From Tetrahymena thermophila SB210 (taxonomy: Eukaryota; Ciliophora; Oligohymenophorea; Hymenostomatida; Tetrahymenidae), in NCBI RefSeq assembly GCF_000189635.1, contig NW_002476534.1:62001-126000 (forward strand): a DNA stretch of 64,000 nucleotides, in the 5' to 3' direction. Shown in pieces: positions 1-14,919 of this stretch. The notes beneath the pieces are model-generated. The model was not told where the DNA came from. It ran no database searches and saw only the letters and a list, made by a program, of their open reading frames with translations. Position numbers and translations under genes: made by a program. The stretch's first letter is position 1. Every line of letters starts with the position of its first letter.

Positions 1-3000
1 GAGACTTATAAAATATAAAATATTGAAATAGGAATTATAGGCTATAACACCGAACGTATAATTTAGGTGTCCCACTTCATTTTTACTAATTCAATTAACT
101 CTATCGATATTAAAGATCATTAAGAACTTATTAAGGAGTTATTTAATTACTCTCTCTTTTTGGATAAGTTAGATAACTTAAAATCTAAGAAATATTTTAT
201 CGATATACTCCTACTTCTCATTCTACACATTAAATAAGCTGAACAAGAATAGATTATGCAAGAAAAGAAAAAGAGAGCTTAATCTGATTAATAAATCAAA
301 GATATTTAGGTGTTATAATAATAGTAGATGTAATTACAATAAGCTTAATAGAATGACAAAATGGAAACAGAAGTGACAAGAGAATAGCTCGTAGAAGACT
401 TAGATAAGAAGTTTAATTCACTTCCAAAGGAAGTAACTACAAATATTTGCACTCTAGAAAAATACTAAGGAAGACATGAACAACAAATATTCTATAAAGT
501 AATTTATTTAAAAATTTTTAAGCATAAGTTTCATCAAAATCATAATTTCTTTTTATTTCATAAAGTAAACTTATAAAAATAAATCAATTTTGAGTTAGTT
601 TTTCAAATCAAATTAAATTATAAAAATTACTAATAAATATTAAATTAATTAAAAGTGCCATACTTGCAATATAGCTGAATAAAGCTATGTTATATGTTCT
701 TGGTGTGCTAATGTTTGTCATAATGGTCATGATGTTATGTATTACAGATAATCAAGTGGAACTTGCGATTGTGTAGAAAAAGGACCTCAAGGTATGGAGA
801 CAATTTAATAATTTATTTTATTTGATCAACTCAAAAGTATTCTGATTATCTTTATTTTAATTAGGAGGATGTAAAGTTAAGCTTTATAAGAAAGATCAGG
901 GACCTTCTTTTGTATAATAATAGCAATAGAGCTAAAAAAGCTATAAGTTTGAGAGATATGATTTTAACAATAAGACTCAATACGACCAAGTTCTTAGCCA
1001 AATAGATAGCTCTGAAATTCCTGCTGAATTACTCTCCTACTATCTAAAAGGAAAGGAGAAGGAAGAGAAATTAAGAGTAAATCAAAATTATTTTTACCAA
1101 TTATAAATTTATATCAAGATATTATCATAGGCATTGCAAGAAGAAAGATCACAATTTAACTTTGAGAAAAAAATTGGGTCACTGAATCCTTTTAGCTAAA
1201 TTTAGGACGAATGTATACATAAATTAATTAATTGACAATATTCTTTTTAATAATATAAATGATAATATAGAAGATGAGTAGTATGAAGAAGTAAATGAAG
1301 AGTAATTTATCGAAGAAGAAGAGAAAAATGAAGATGAAATGTTCTCAAGTGAATCAGATAAAGAAATTGAATTAAAATAAAGTGAGTAAAATATATAAGC
1401 ATTTGCAGGAAGTCAAAGAACTTACATGCTTGAAAAATAAGTAACTAATGGCAACAAGGAACGTTAAGCAGATTAAAATTATAATTTCCGTTTTGGTGAT
1501 TTGAATAAATTCAATCACAGTATTCAGCGTTTAATTAATCATAACAACAATTTGTGTGAGGTTGAGACAAACAACTAAAGTCTAGAAAATTCTATAAATA
1601 ATCCATTCTCAGATATGGGCAATTAGGGCTAAGCTGAAGACAGCTAAGTATTAAATTATGCTGATAATTAAAAATCTATAGTAAACAATTTTAGTTTGAA
1701 GGATATTAGTGATATGGATGCCTTCTTATTAAATTTAATAGATACATAACAAAAATAATAACCACAATTTAATATGATAAATGCAATAATGCAGCTTTGC
1801 GAGTAATAGTTAACAGCAATAATTTCTAATTGGGAATCAATTTCATCAAATAGAGAGAAATAAAAATCAAACAATGCTGTTCAGATTATTGATTTCATTT
1901 CTAATATTGTTGCAGGAAGTACACTAACAAGTTAAATGGATAATACTTTGGGAAAAATAGTTTGTAGATTATACAAAAATGGGTTACTTGATATGAGAGT
2001 GAGAGAAGATTAATTTTCTGACAATTAATATTTCTTGATGTAAAACGGATACGGAGCACAACCAGTTGCTCCTATGATAATAAGAAAGCCAATAGACTAT
2101 AATAATGACAATTTAATTGTAGTTACTAGCGGTTCTAAAGTGGTAGTCATAGATAGGTCAAAACTTCTCATGAGATTAGCTGAAAACATTAAATCTTAAA
2201 TTGCCTCAAACAATGAAGACCTATTTTAGGGTAACAGATTACTATAACTTTCTCAGACTGACATTTCAATCATCCAACAATATCCTCTTGACTTTACAGT
2301 TATGCACGTTAGATTTTCTCCTAAAAACTCTTAAGTTATAGCTATTTGTGGACTTAATTAAATTCAAATTTGGAAAATTAGCAATGAAGCTAAAATACTA
2401 AAGTCAATTAGCATACAATAAAAGAATTATGGAGAATACATCAACAAAATCTTATGGCTTCCAAATAGTGAGGTATAATAATTAATTTATTATTAATTTT
2501 TATTTAAATGAAACTCCTTATTTGTTTTAATTAGTTTATTTTTAATTAATTAACTTCTTAAATAAATTTAAATAATTATAGCAATACTTAATGATTATGA
2601 ATTTAAAGAGCATCAGATTATATCAAGTTAATTTTGAAGGAAATAGCCCTCTTATTATGAAATTTAATGCTAATGATTAGAGTGGTATATTTAAAGACTT
2701 TATTATTGCTGAAAATCCAGTTCGTCAAAATGGTAAGAATTTATTTTTTATTTCGTAAAAACTGGTTTTAATTAATATGATTTTTTTTTTTTTGAACAGA
2801 GTTTATTGTCTTAGTTGCCTGTGCAGATGGAAGAGTTTATTATTAGGAATTCGGCACTTAGTAAAGAGAAGATATTATATTTACTACCTATATTGGTATA
2901 CCATAAGAATATGTTCCAAAGGGATAGGTGTGCATGGGTATAAGTTACTCTCCTTATTCAAATATTATGACTCTTTCCTATAAAAATGGAGTTAATATCT

Positions 3001-6000
3001 TTGGTAAGCTCGATATTAAGACTCACAGACTCACAAACTGCTTTACTTATAGGCCACTTCAGTCTTAAAATAAAAATGGCTTGCTTTCATTTATTGAAAG
3101 AAGTGGTGAAATAATGGCAAACTCAAACGAAATTTATGTCGATGATAACTAGTGTATTTATATAACTGCTTTGAGAGATCCTAATAATTAATCAAACTAC
3201 TCAATCCACAGTGGATATCTTACTGTAGTTAAGCTTTCTCCAAATTAAATTGTAACTTAGCCATTGGCAACAAGCTTAGTTAAGGTAAACAAATTTTATT
3301 TAAACAAAAAATAGAAAAAAATAAAAATTTTAATACTAAAATAAGATAAATGATGATAAAAAGTGTGAAGGTTATTGCATTATTAAAACAGATAAGTTAG
3401 AAGGTATTAAGCTAATTATGTCAGTCCATGAAGATGGAACATTAAATCTATTTGGAGTTTAAAACGACGGATAAAGCATACACAATATTCATAAATATAT
3501 TAGAGAATAACTTATTGTTGATCCTAAAGATAAAAATGCAAAAAAGAGTAAAACATTAAAAATTTTTGTGTTTTTTTCTTAACCAAATTTTAAAAATCAT
3601 TTAGATGGTGACGCTAATGATGGAGAAGACGATGGTGATAGCAACAGTTTGAAATACCTAAGTGACGAGGATTAAGATGACCCTACTGGCAATAAAAAAC
3701 AATCTTAAAATCATCCTTTTGTCAACGATCCAACCTACAAAATTTTGAAGAATGAATTTAAACTGACAGATTTAAGCAAGAATTCAACTCTTTTGGTTGA
3801 TTTTATGGAAAAATTCTAGCCTTTACGACAAGAAGCAGACATAAAATTGGAAATTAACAAAACAAAGAATGAAGTTGTTTTAAACAATGAAAAAAATAGT
3901 GTGTTAATCTCAAAGAACGAACCTTAAGAAGTAATTAATTAATTAATTAATTAATTCATTCATTTTCGTAGTTGTTTTAAACAATAAAACAAATTTTTTT
4001 TAATATTTAAATTAAAATAGATAAGTTTGAAGTGCCAAAATAAGCAATATATAATTGTTGGTGTTAGAATCAAAATGTAAATGCCTCCTAACACTGGTCA
4101 AGGTATTTACAAAATCAAGTTATTTAATAGAGAAATTAAGCTATTAAATGCCTCCCAAGAAGATAAAAAAATCATTGACCTTTCGCTATCAAATCTTGAA
4201 TCGATATACTCGTATATCCAAAATAACTTGACATTCACTATTTCTTCTTAGAACCCAATAAGTAAATAAGCTAAATAAATAAAGTATTTTTTTAATTTTT
4301 ATTTCACAAATATAAAGGTAATTCTATGAAAATCTCAACTCACGATATTAAACTGATAAGCATTGAGCCATACGGAGCTACTATTTAGCAATACTAGCTT
4401 AAGGAGAAAATTGAATAGCTCAAGACTATCTTAAAGATTAAGGCATTATCAGATAAATAAGAATCAAAGTAAGAAGACAAAGAAAATCCAAAAGAAGTTG
4501 AAAATATTCTCGTAAACACTCAAAAAATATTGCCAGTTGACTTTTAGAAGAGGAGAAATCACCTCCTTTAGCATATTGATTAAAGTGAGGTGAGAGACTT
4601 AATAAATGAACTAGATATGCTAACAATTTAAATTTTACTTAGCTCTCAATAACTTGCTTCAAAGAGTCAAAGTGAAACTTTCTTGAATGCCAATAGACTA
4701 AAAGAGATTGCTAAGTAACTTAAGGTAATGCTTGTAAACCCAAAAATAAATGGTCAAGTTAATGAGTATCTTTTGTCTTCTGTTAAGAGAACTCTTAAAT
4801 GCATACTCTCTACTTACTAAATTTATACCTCTGAAAAGATTATTGTTAGTCACCCCATGGAATACACTACTTTCAAGACCCTTGCTAGAGCAGAATATTT
4901 TTATAATTAACTTACTGAAGACTCAATCACATTGAATGATATTTATGTTTTCCTTTAGAGACTAGAAAAATTAGCATTCAACAGACTACCATTACTTTTC
5001 ATGATTTTTTCAATTTATCCACAATTACTATAGCAAATAATAAAGAAATTCTTACAGATTATAAAGGGAGATTATGATTAGAAAACTTGCGAGGTCACAA
5101 TCAATTCAATATTGAAGATTATTATTCTTTATTATCAGTATCTTAAAAATAAAGCAGCAGCTCCATTATCTTCAGTCCTTAGTTTAGAGGTATTCATTGA
5201 TTCATTTATTGCTTAATTAAATTCTTTTATTTTTTGAATGTTGTTCAAATTGAAATTTGCTTCTATTTTTGCATAATAAAAATTAAATTACTAAAATTTA
5301 AATCTCAAAAACAAAGCACACGTAATTATGATAACATTTAAATTCTAAAAATAATGATTAAAAATTATTTTACCCAAATAAAATATTTAAATATAAGATT
5401 ACATTAAAATTAATCTTATATATAACAATAAGAACATATTTTTATTTTTTATTTTATATATAGGAGGTTTTATAAAGTGAGTCCCTTAAGGATGCAGGCA
5501 AAGAAGCATTTGAGATCTTTGATTAATTTTTATATGGTTTATAATCTACAAATTTAAGATAGAAATTAATGAGTCCTACAAAAGAATTCTAAAATTTCCT
5601 CAAAAGTGAAAGCTAAATTTTCAGAGATGAACTATAGAAAGGATAGATCAGAAAATTTGATTTTGCTTTCGATTTGTTTACCTTTATGCCTAAATTGAAA
5701 ACTCAGAAAGAAGACAAACTAATCATAGAGAAGAAGGAAGAAAAGCCTAAATTAAATTAACCTTCAAGCTCAGCTGCTTACAGATAATTCTCTGATCAAT
5801 TCATGGAAGATATTTCTGAACAACAAGTAATATTTATTAACTTCACTTTATTAATTATGTTATAATAATAATCAATTCCAAGCCTAAATTATTTTTGAGC
5901 TATTTTTAGAATTATGCAAAATTATAATTAAAATTTCTATTTATAATTTTCATTTAAATTCTTCTTATTATAATAAAAATTTTATCTAAAACCTTACAAT

Positions 6001-8977
6001 TTTACTCTGGCTAAGCTCTTCTTAATATCTTTTGAAAATGATAATAAATTTCTTATCAAAAAATGTAAAATTTAAGAAGTGATAATTAAAGATTATTTTC
6101 TCTTTTCAAAATTATAAATTTTTTCTATTATTTTTAATATTGGATATATTTTTTCTTTTTAATGTTACATTTGGAAGGCGATACTTATTAATTTGAAAAT
6201 CAAAAACAAAGAGTATTTTTCTTTCTATAAGCTTAAAAAATATCTTTTCAAAATTACTAATTTTTAAAATAAATAATTAACGCGTTTAAACTAAGAATTA
6301 CATGACTAAATAATAGCGTTAAAGCTTGATAAGACAATATTTCTAAATATTATAACTTTTTCTTTAAAATTATAATAGGATATTGATCTCAATATGGTTT
6401 ATGGATATAATGGAGATATGGATATATAGAACGCAAATGATGCCAACAACTTTTTATATGCTGGTATAGATAACATGAACGAAGAGGAAATGATGAAGTT
6501 AGCAATAGAAATGAGTTTATAAGAAAAGAATAATAACCTTGCTAACTAGGATGAATCTGAAAGCAATAGCAAGGCTGATGAATCTAACAGTAATAGCAAG
6601 AGAATGGAGGAAGAACATATGCAAATTGCAAGTGGAGAGGATTCTGAAAGTATTAGAATAAGAAATGCTACAGAAAATGAAAATTCAGAAGAGAGAAAGA
6701 GTGTAATTAATTTCTATTATTATAAAAAATATCTTATATTTTATTTACTTACTTAATGATTAAAAACATTAAAATGCCAAGTTAATTAGTAGCTTTTAAT
6801 TCTTTTATCATAAATTTTTTGTATAAAATTAATAGATGAATGAAGAACAAAATGAAATTGTTAAAAATAAGGATATGATCGACGAAAATGAAGAAAATGA
6901 AGATGACATTGTGAAAATCAATCCTTAGAAAATTAGTATTTTAACTTTTGATATTTCAAGTGATTTCTTGAAATCAATGCTTGATAAGTTAATAAATTGT
7001 AACAAGTAACCTATAGGAAATGAAATTTTGTTAATTTATTTATATTTAATAACTTAAACTCTAAAAATCAACTCTTGTTAATCTCCTTAAATAGCTTACC
7101 AATTAGTGCATACTTTCTACTAAATCATATCAATGGTCAATGCTAATACTCTCACAAACTAAAATTCTGAAGAAGCTAAGGTGATGATAGTTTCATTGAA
7201 AATCCTCAGTGATGTTATAAAAACTCCATCTGCAGTAAGCTCTGAACAAAAATCAAAAGAATAAGCAAGTTTATAATCAGGTTAAGAAATTTCAAATCCT
7301 AATGTGCCTGGTTCTACTTAATCTGCAACGGAGGCAAGTAGATAGAAAGAAAAAGAATAAATTAAGAAAAACCACAAATAGATGCTTGAAGCTTATAAAA
7401 ATCTAAGAGAAGAATTTAAAAAGTAAATCATTCTAAATATTTATTATCTATCAATTTGAAGAATTTTATAAATCAATTGCTTCTTTCTCACACTCACAAA
7501 AACTCACTCACCCCATCAATATTTTGTGTGTTTTTTTTTTTTTAAAAACATAAATAATTAAATAATAGATCAAGTAATTTTTTTTTTTAAGTAACTCAAT
7601 TTTCTATATAAAAATTGGATGATATTTTCTTATTAAATCCTAGATGGCATTTTTTTAAAATTTTAAATCAAAAAATTAATACCTTGCAATGCTTTGCACC
7701 AACAAATATAAATCAATAATGAACTAATATTCAAAATTTTAGCAAATATTAAAAAAATCTACTTTGACACAAATAATTTTTTACACCGTCTATTAAGGAT
7801 TTTTTAGACTTTGATTTTAAAATTATGTTTATAAAAATAAATTAATATCTAAATATAGCTAGAGTAGTAAAAGTTTATGAAATAGAAAGATTATTTTTAA
7901 AATTGAAACAAGTAAGCGAGAAATTAATTTCTTTTTTAAAAACATAAAATTTAATAATCTGAAATAATACTTCGATTCTGTCTGTATAATTTGTAGCTTT
8001 AAATTAAATTTTTTATTTTACAATTTGAAAGTAAATAAATTATGTGGTAATGTAAATCATTCAATTTGCTTAATTTAAATTTATCAACACTAACTATTTA
8101 AATAAATTTTGGTGGATAATTCGTTTCTGAGTGTTAATTTTTTTATTTACCCTCTTTTGCTAAAACTTTCTTTTAAGCAAGTATCTAATTAATCGATTCA
8201 TTATTCATGCTTTTTAATCTATAAATAAATAGACAATTTTAAATTTATGAAGAGAAGAACAAAGTGTCTTTTGTAGAAAAAATATATGAAAACTTTAAGC
8301 TGATGCTCAAACATTTTGAGAGTAACAGAAGCTCTTTGAAAATAGAATACGCTAATGGTGAAGTTGTCTAAGTCGTTTCTAAAGTTAACTTGAAGCCTTC
8401 AACTTCAGAGATTTTCTAATCCTGCTTTAAAAACCTTGATGAATTTAACCAGAAACTACCTATGTTGATGTAAATCGTTGATTAAATATAATTTGGAAAT
8501 CTTATGAGCTTACTCTTCTACCTATTGCTAATTGATAAAAATATTATGGACTAAAAAACTCTTTAAAAGTGGAGCATTCTATTAAGCGAAATACTTGTTT
8601 CCCCAACCACTTCTTAAATTTCCCAACCCCGCACCTAACGCTTACTATAATTGCTGATGAAAACCAGTACAAATTACTATGATACAATTGATCGTATCGG
8701 TTTACACAAGGACTTTGAAACTGTTCTAAGAATTCACAACTCATCTAAATAATTTAAAGAGATTAACTACGACTAACTTCTAGTGACAGTACAGTCGCTT
8801 CAAAAAATATTAAACATAGCCCAAGAAAGACGTTAAAATTGGTTGAAATTCTGCAACTCCAAGCAAGGTGTTATAAAAACTCTTTATGACGCAGTTCTAA
8901 ATAATGTAAAAGGGTGTGTCGAGCCATCATTGAAATTAATTTCACTTTACTATGGATAAACTAGTGATAAAAAGTGA
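1..8977 (+). CDS. UBR4: UBR4-type (p600/BIG) N-recognin, partial at the 5' end
   Basis: Coding enters at base 1 in frame 1 and runs through 14 exons (1-498, 656-791, 865-1076, 1131-1212, 1271-2472, 2582-2732, 2800-3284, 3346-3930, 4021-4261, 4318-5189, 5464-5826, 6379-6702, 6836-7422, 8233-8977). Together they give 2160 residues before a TGA. Visible residues 167-210 form a UBR box (CHTC, CSWCANVCHNGHDVMYYR, CDC), the zinc fold that binds N-degrons. A beta-propeller-like region follows (FTVMHVRFSPKNSQ, IQIWKIS, LVACADGRVYY), in the order seen in animal UBR4. Residues 1644-1657 (EEEMMKLAIEMSLQ) match a ubiquitin-interacting motif. UBR4 family proteins are giant E3 scaffolds of about 5000 residues. 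Here the frame closes some 1500 residues short of where a family C-terminus would be, and the hemi-RING/UZI module is not visible. The TGA overlaps a possible splice donor (GTGAAA at 8974). Family assignment is firm; the 3' end is not. Confidence 0.85.
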
Positions 8978-11683
8978 AAGCAATTCATCAATTAATCAAT
9001 TAATAAATAAATAAATAATTACTGGTATTTTCACTTAAAAAGTCAATAAATAAAATACTTCAGCCAAAACTTGTATTTATAAAATCTAAAAAAATAACTA
9101 AAATAATTATTTCTGTAGTTAGAGAAACAAAATAATAATTTATAATTTGAGATAATCGATTGTTCTTTATTATAAAAAAATATTCATTACAAAATTTTTT
9201 TAAAAAAATGGATTTTTATTTCGATTCGATCTAAATAATATTTTAAATAATACTTAATGTAGTAAATCTATTTTATATTTTTTTATTTTCAATACGTGAT
9301 TTTAATTATTCAGACAAATACTTTAGATCTATCTATTAAAATACTTTACTTGTACACTTTAAATTTATTTTTAAACTTTTTTAAATATTTAGTCCATTAG
9401 ATTTGGTAATAAACTATACTAAATAAGCTATTCTATTCTTTTGAATTTACTTAAATACAATTTTAAGATATATTTAATTAGATTTTCAGTCAAAGAGAGT
9501 TCTTCTCCTTAATTTGATTCTAAATATCTCATTCTAAAAATTATGTTATTTTTATCAAAAATAAGTAAAAGTAATATAGTGTAAAATTTTTTTTAATGAC
9601 TTCAGAATTTGTCAAATATGCTTTACTCTTAGTTAGAAATTGCAAAAATTTTGAAATATTTAGTAATTCTTTACGAGTAAGTAAGCACTTAAAATATTAA
9701 TAACAATTTTTATCACTTATTTAGCTATCGAGGGGTAAACAATAAGGAAAGTAAACCAAATTTTACATTAAGATTAAGATTTGCCAAATTTTATAATTTT
9801 CAAATATTTTGTTCTACCCAGTCATTAAAAAAAAACAATTATATATCAAAGTTTTAGTGATCCTAACATTAATTACATTCATATACTATAATTGCAAATT
9901 TAAAAAAAAGACAAACAAGTTATTTTCCTTAATTCTAACGCGCTTTTATTTAAAAATTTAGCATTTTTAGCTAATAAATATAGGATTCTAAATTAGTAAA
10001 AAATGTACATATTTAAAATCCTCAATTTTATATTTTTTAATCTGTTAAAAAATTATTTAGCTTTTATTAACTAATACTTCATTTGTAAGCTTGTATTAAG
10101 GTTAAAAAGTATGAATTCAAGCTTTTGTTTTTTTAATAAAAATCTAATTTTTTTTAAAAATCTTTCAAAATTTTTAAAAATTCATTAAAATATTAAAATA
10201 ATATAAATAATTAATTTAATAAGAAAAAATATTTTTAAGTAGCAAAATATTTTGCTATTTAAGTAAAAAACCATCATGTTTATTTTATTTTATTTAAGTC
10301 TATATGTAATAAACTAAAGACACATATTAGGAAGACAGAAAAAACTTTAAACATTTTTCACTCGATCTTAGTACTTTTTATTCAAATGAATAAATTCATC
10401 ATCAAGAGTTTACTTTAATAAACCATAATATGATTTATATAGTATAAACAATAATTGAGATAAATATTAATTTTAGTTTTTATCTTTTTGAATATTCCTT
10501 ATTTATATTTTTTATAATAGATTTCATCCGTTAAAAAGTAAATCTAACATAAAATGATAATACCTGGCAGATTCTATATAAAATCGAGTAATTCAAACAT
10601 CAAAAACCACACAAAAATTTTAGATTACAAGCTTCAAGACCAGGAACATTATAATTTTTTACTGATAATTGTAAAATGGAATTCATTTTTAAAGAAAAAA
10701 AGCTAATTCTATTCATAGATTATCCATGTGTAAAATGATTAAAAAACAATAATCAAATATTTCAAATAAGTTTTAAATTAATTCAAGATTTATCATATAT
10801 TTTTTAAAAATTGCAGATAAATATTTGAGAAAAGACAGAGAAACATTAAAAGGAAACTAAGCAAGCTAAGAGATTCTTTCTATTTCATGGAAATTTATAA
10901 AAAATAAATAAATAAATCATCACAAATTAGTGAGAGAAATCAAGAAGAATTTTTTGCAAACATTTATTCTAATTAAAAAATCCCTTTTCACTATTCAAAT
11001 TTATAAAAATAGAAAAACTAATTAAATGGATTTATTGAAAAGAGTGTTCTATTTAAATTACTTTTATGCTTTTGAAATATATGTTAGATCCAGTAATATA
11101 GATTTTTAAAAATTTGATTTTGTAGAAGAATTTTACTTTTTTTAAATAATTAAAACAATAGATAAATTAATAAGTAAGATAATAAAATCTTATCAAGAGA
11201 TTTTTTACTTTTATATGTCCTCCTTGTGTAAATAAGTTAATGAATTTAGATTCAAGCTTGGTTATTACTAGATAGCAAAAAATAGTTCTAAGCTTTTATT
11301 GATTCATGCATTTCGTTTAAATATGAATACCTTTTTTATTTAAATATAAATTTTTTTAAATATTTAAAAGATACCAAAGTAATCAAAGTATATTCTATTA
11401 CTATTACTAATGTTTCACTAGTTTAAATTTCATTTATTTTAAGAAAAATTTATCAAGGAGAAGAGAAATAGATTATTTTACTTACCATTAAGAACTATTA
11501 TTAAAATAAATAAAAGCATTTAAATAAAAAAAAATTTAAAAGTAGAAAATTTACTTTTTTAAAATAAATATTTTATGATAATAAAAATGGATTATTTTTA
11601 TTATTTATTTAATTAGTATTCATCATTTTATTTAGAAGAAATAAATAGATAGATCAGATTTTAATTAATAATTTAATGTATTG

Positions 11684-11704
11684 AAGATCTTAATATAAGA
11701 TCTT
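11684..11704. repeat. short repeat of an 8-bp palindrome
   Basis: Two copies of aagatctt, itself a palindrome, flank a 5-nt aatat spacer. Together they could form a short cruciform or a dyad binding site. It lies in the gene-empty block. No function can be assigned, and chance is possible in AT-rich DNA. Confidence 0.35.
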
Positions 11705-14586
11705 ATCTGAAAGATTTTAATCTGGACTATTAATTGATATTATGAATTTACTTTTATCATTTTATACTTTAAAAACAAAGTCATACTCTCTCTACCTTTT
11801 AAGAAATGAAATTTAAAAGAATAAATTATTTTTTTGTTAATATTCCACAAAAAATGTTTATTAGTTAAAATAATTAAAATTTTTTTTATGATTAAATAAA
11901 AATAAAGCATTATTTATTATGGGGTAAATTACTATTTACAAACAGATTAACAAAAAAGATTTTCAAAATTAGTTTGTAAAATAATTTCTTTTGAAAAAGA
12001 AAAAATTTTCAAGTTTTTATTATCTTGTTGAAAATTCAAGTGGTTTCTTCTTCATAAAATATTAATAAAATTTAATTTATAAATTGATTCATCTTATTGA
12101 GATCTATCTATTAATAAAAAAACCTAGAAAAAATAACAATTCTTGAATTTCGTTTTTTAAAATTCAATCTAAAAAGAGTAAACAAAATTTTTATTTTTTT
12201 GAAAGAATTTTCTTAAGTTGATGATATTTTTTTTTAAAGTTTCTACATTTTTGTCTAGCTTTTTAAAAATTTATTGCAATTCTTTTGAAATATATTTTTA
12301 TTGGAAGGATGCAAGAAAGTAATTTTAATAATTACAGAGAGTAGAGAAATTAGCATTATTAATACTAATTAAGATTGATTGCTAATTTATAGGGTATCAG
12401 AAAATTTACAGTTTACAAAAAAACACTTAATGGAAATCAAGAAAAGCAAATGTGTGATTTTTTAAAAAAATCTATTCAAAATTGAAATAGCATATTTTAT
12501 GTTAAATAGCAATTATTTAGATTCTTGCAATAATGGTTACAAGTAATTACACTTTTAGCTGCAAATTTATATAATTAATTGAAATATATATTAAGCACAT
12601 AAAAAAACAAATAGTTTTCTTAAATTGCAAAATTCTTATTATTCTTTTTAATTGTTGCTTGAAAGAGTGGACAGAATTTAAATTTTATTTTTGATTTAAG
12701 AAAAAGTTTATGGACATAATTAAATCTAATTTAAAAAATTCAATAAAAATATATACTTATATTTATATTTCAAAAAGGAATTAATATAATTTAATTAAAT
12801 GACTGACTATTTATTTATTTCTACTTTAAATATAGAAGAAATACTTAGGAAGTTAAGCTCAACAAATACCAAATTCAATTTGATTGTGTACCCAAAAACT
12901 TTTGCAAAAAAAATCTATAATTTGTCTGACTATTTTTTTGCTTTTAATAGAACTTAAATTGATAGATTGCTTTCGCGTATCGTACTTTTAATAATATTCA
13001 TTAGGTCTTTCAACGTTTTTAGATTGGCAGATTTTATTATCTTTTGGAGAATCTCTTAATTAAAAAGCCGCTCTTTCAGATTATTAAAATATAAAATTTA
13101 AAAAAATATCTGTTATCAAAATAAAGGTGGTTGGTTACAGTTTGTTATCTGCTTTATAGGGAAATTAATGAATCAAAGTTTTATTTAAATAAAGTATTGC
13201 ATTTACCCTAAAAATATATTATTGGGCTTGATATGACCTTAATATTTTTATAATTAAAAGACAAAAGTTAATGTAATGCTTTATTTATATTATTTATGAA
13301 TTAATTTAATCTTTGGTTGATTAGTAAATTTTAAACAAAAATACTTTTCTCTATACTGATGTTTTTTTTTATAATTTAATATAGAAAAAAACATTTAGTT
13401 TGAGTAAAAATAAATCTATGCTAAACATGAAAATTATTGATCTAGCATGCAACATATAATAAGAAACAAAAATCAGATATTATAAAGAACAAATTGATTA
13501 AAAATGTCTAATCAAATTATGTTTAAAAACCAAAAGAAAAAACTTTAAAAATCTCAAATAAATATTTTTTCAGTAAAATTATTAACAATATAATACAATT
13601 TGTTAAAAATTATTAACAATTTATGCTTAAGATAAACTATTTTCTAATAACAAAATAGTCCCTTTTTCTTGATACCAATTTTAAAATAGCATTAGAATTT
13701 TATACAAAATTTACTCTTATTTTGGAGTTAGATTGTTTTGATAAAGCGCCAATATTAACAATCACGTAGTATTCAATTTTCTTTAAAAAATATTTTTTGA
13801 TAAAAATAAAATGCTTATACTCAATTTTGAAAATTTGAGAAATCTGACACAACATAAAGCATTCAAAATTGTTTATAACAAAAAATTTGCATAAATTTGA
13901 GGATTTATTCATTGCTTTATTCTAAAAGTTGTATTCATTACTTGATTTTTTGAAAGAAAGATTGATAACCTTGTTTAGATCACTTTTATTGATAATTTGT
14001 TCTATTCAATTAAGTTTCAAAAAGGGGTAAGTTCTTTCATATATAAGTCAGAAGAAATATCTTAAGTTTTTTTCTTTATTAGATTTTCAACTTTTTTTTA
14101 TCTTGCTTTCAATTTTGTTGTACGAAAAATGTAAAATCAAACAGAGATAGGTGTGGGGGTAGTGAAAAAGCTCTACTAAATAGTCAGGTAATATCTTAAT
14201 AAAAATTTAAAAATAGAAACAGATAGATAAAGATTTAAAATTTATGGATAGGTTGTTCGATCGAGTTGGGGAATTAAAAAAAAAAGAAGTAAAAATCTTA
14301 ATTAACTTTAAATGAAATTTAGTGAAAATTTTAAATCATCAAGCAAATAAATACAACTGGATTAGATTAATTGGTGTATTTCTATTTAGAATCGTAGTAC
14401 AAATTAACAATGTAAAGTATGTTAAAGTGATTTTTCACATTTGATATTTAAGATTGATCAAACAAAACATTTGTATTGTTATAGCAAGGCATGAGGATTG
14501 GGAAAATTTAAGAAATAATAAATATTAACAATAATCAAATCACAAAAAAAAAAAACTTAAAATAAATAAAGGATATCAAATTTTTT

Positions 14587-14608
14587 TAATTGATTGATTG
14601 ATTGATTC
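14587..14608. repeat. ATTG tetranucleotide microsatellite
   Basis: About five units of attg (attgattgattgattgatt) lie about 310 bp upstream of the WD40 gene. This is a simple sequence repeat with no evident role. Confidence 0.8.
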
Positions 14609-14919
14609 TAATAATCAAGCAACAAAATAAATAAATAAATACTTAATTATTTAAAAAAATATTAACATTTATTTAAATCCTGGCTATAAAAAAATTCTTA
14701 GAAATTTAATTTTGTTATAATTTTTAATTGAAAGTTTGCAACAAAGAGAGCGACAAAGAGAAATTGATAAAGTGACTGACTTACAGAAACTGAATCAAAT
14801 TAATAATTGATAATAATTAATAAAACAAACAATACAAATAAATTAACAAAAAGAAAATAGAAAAAAACAAAACATAATTAAAAAATAGTTATTGAGATAT
14901 ATTTCCTTATTAATATTAA

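Larger units (their letters stand above)
8978..14919. other. long AT-rich stretch without recognisable genes
   Basis: Nearly 6 kb in which I see no sustained TGA-free frame with coding-like composition on either strand. It consists of poly-A and poly-T runs, ATTG repeats near 14587-14608 and a near-palindrome at 11684-11704. It is the largest empty block in the window and starts exactly where the UBR4-type gene stops early. It could be ordinary intergenic DNA, a very long intron, or a germline-limited segment if this is micronuclear sequence. Confidence 0.6.

Noticed and set aside
13122..13138. ggttggtt core resembling the Tetrahymena chromosome breakage sequence
   Set aside because: Bases around the core do not match the 15-bp consensus, which tolerates very few changes.
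8978..14919. possible transposon or germline transposase gene
   Set aside because: No transposase, integrase or reverse transcriptase motif and no terminal repeats could be seen in any frame I read.
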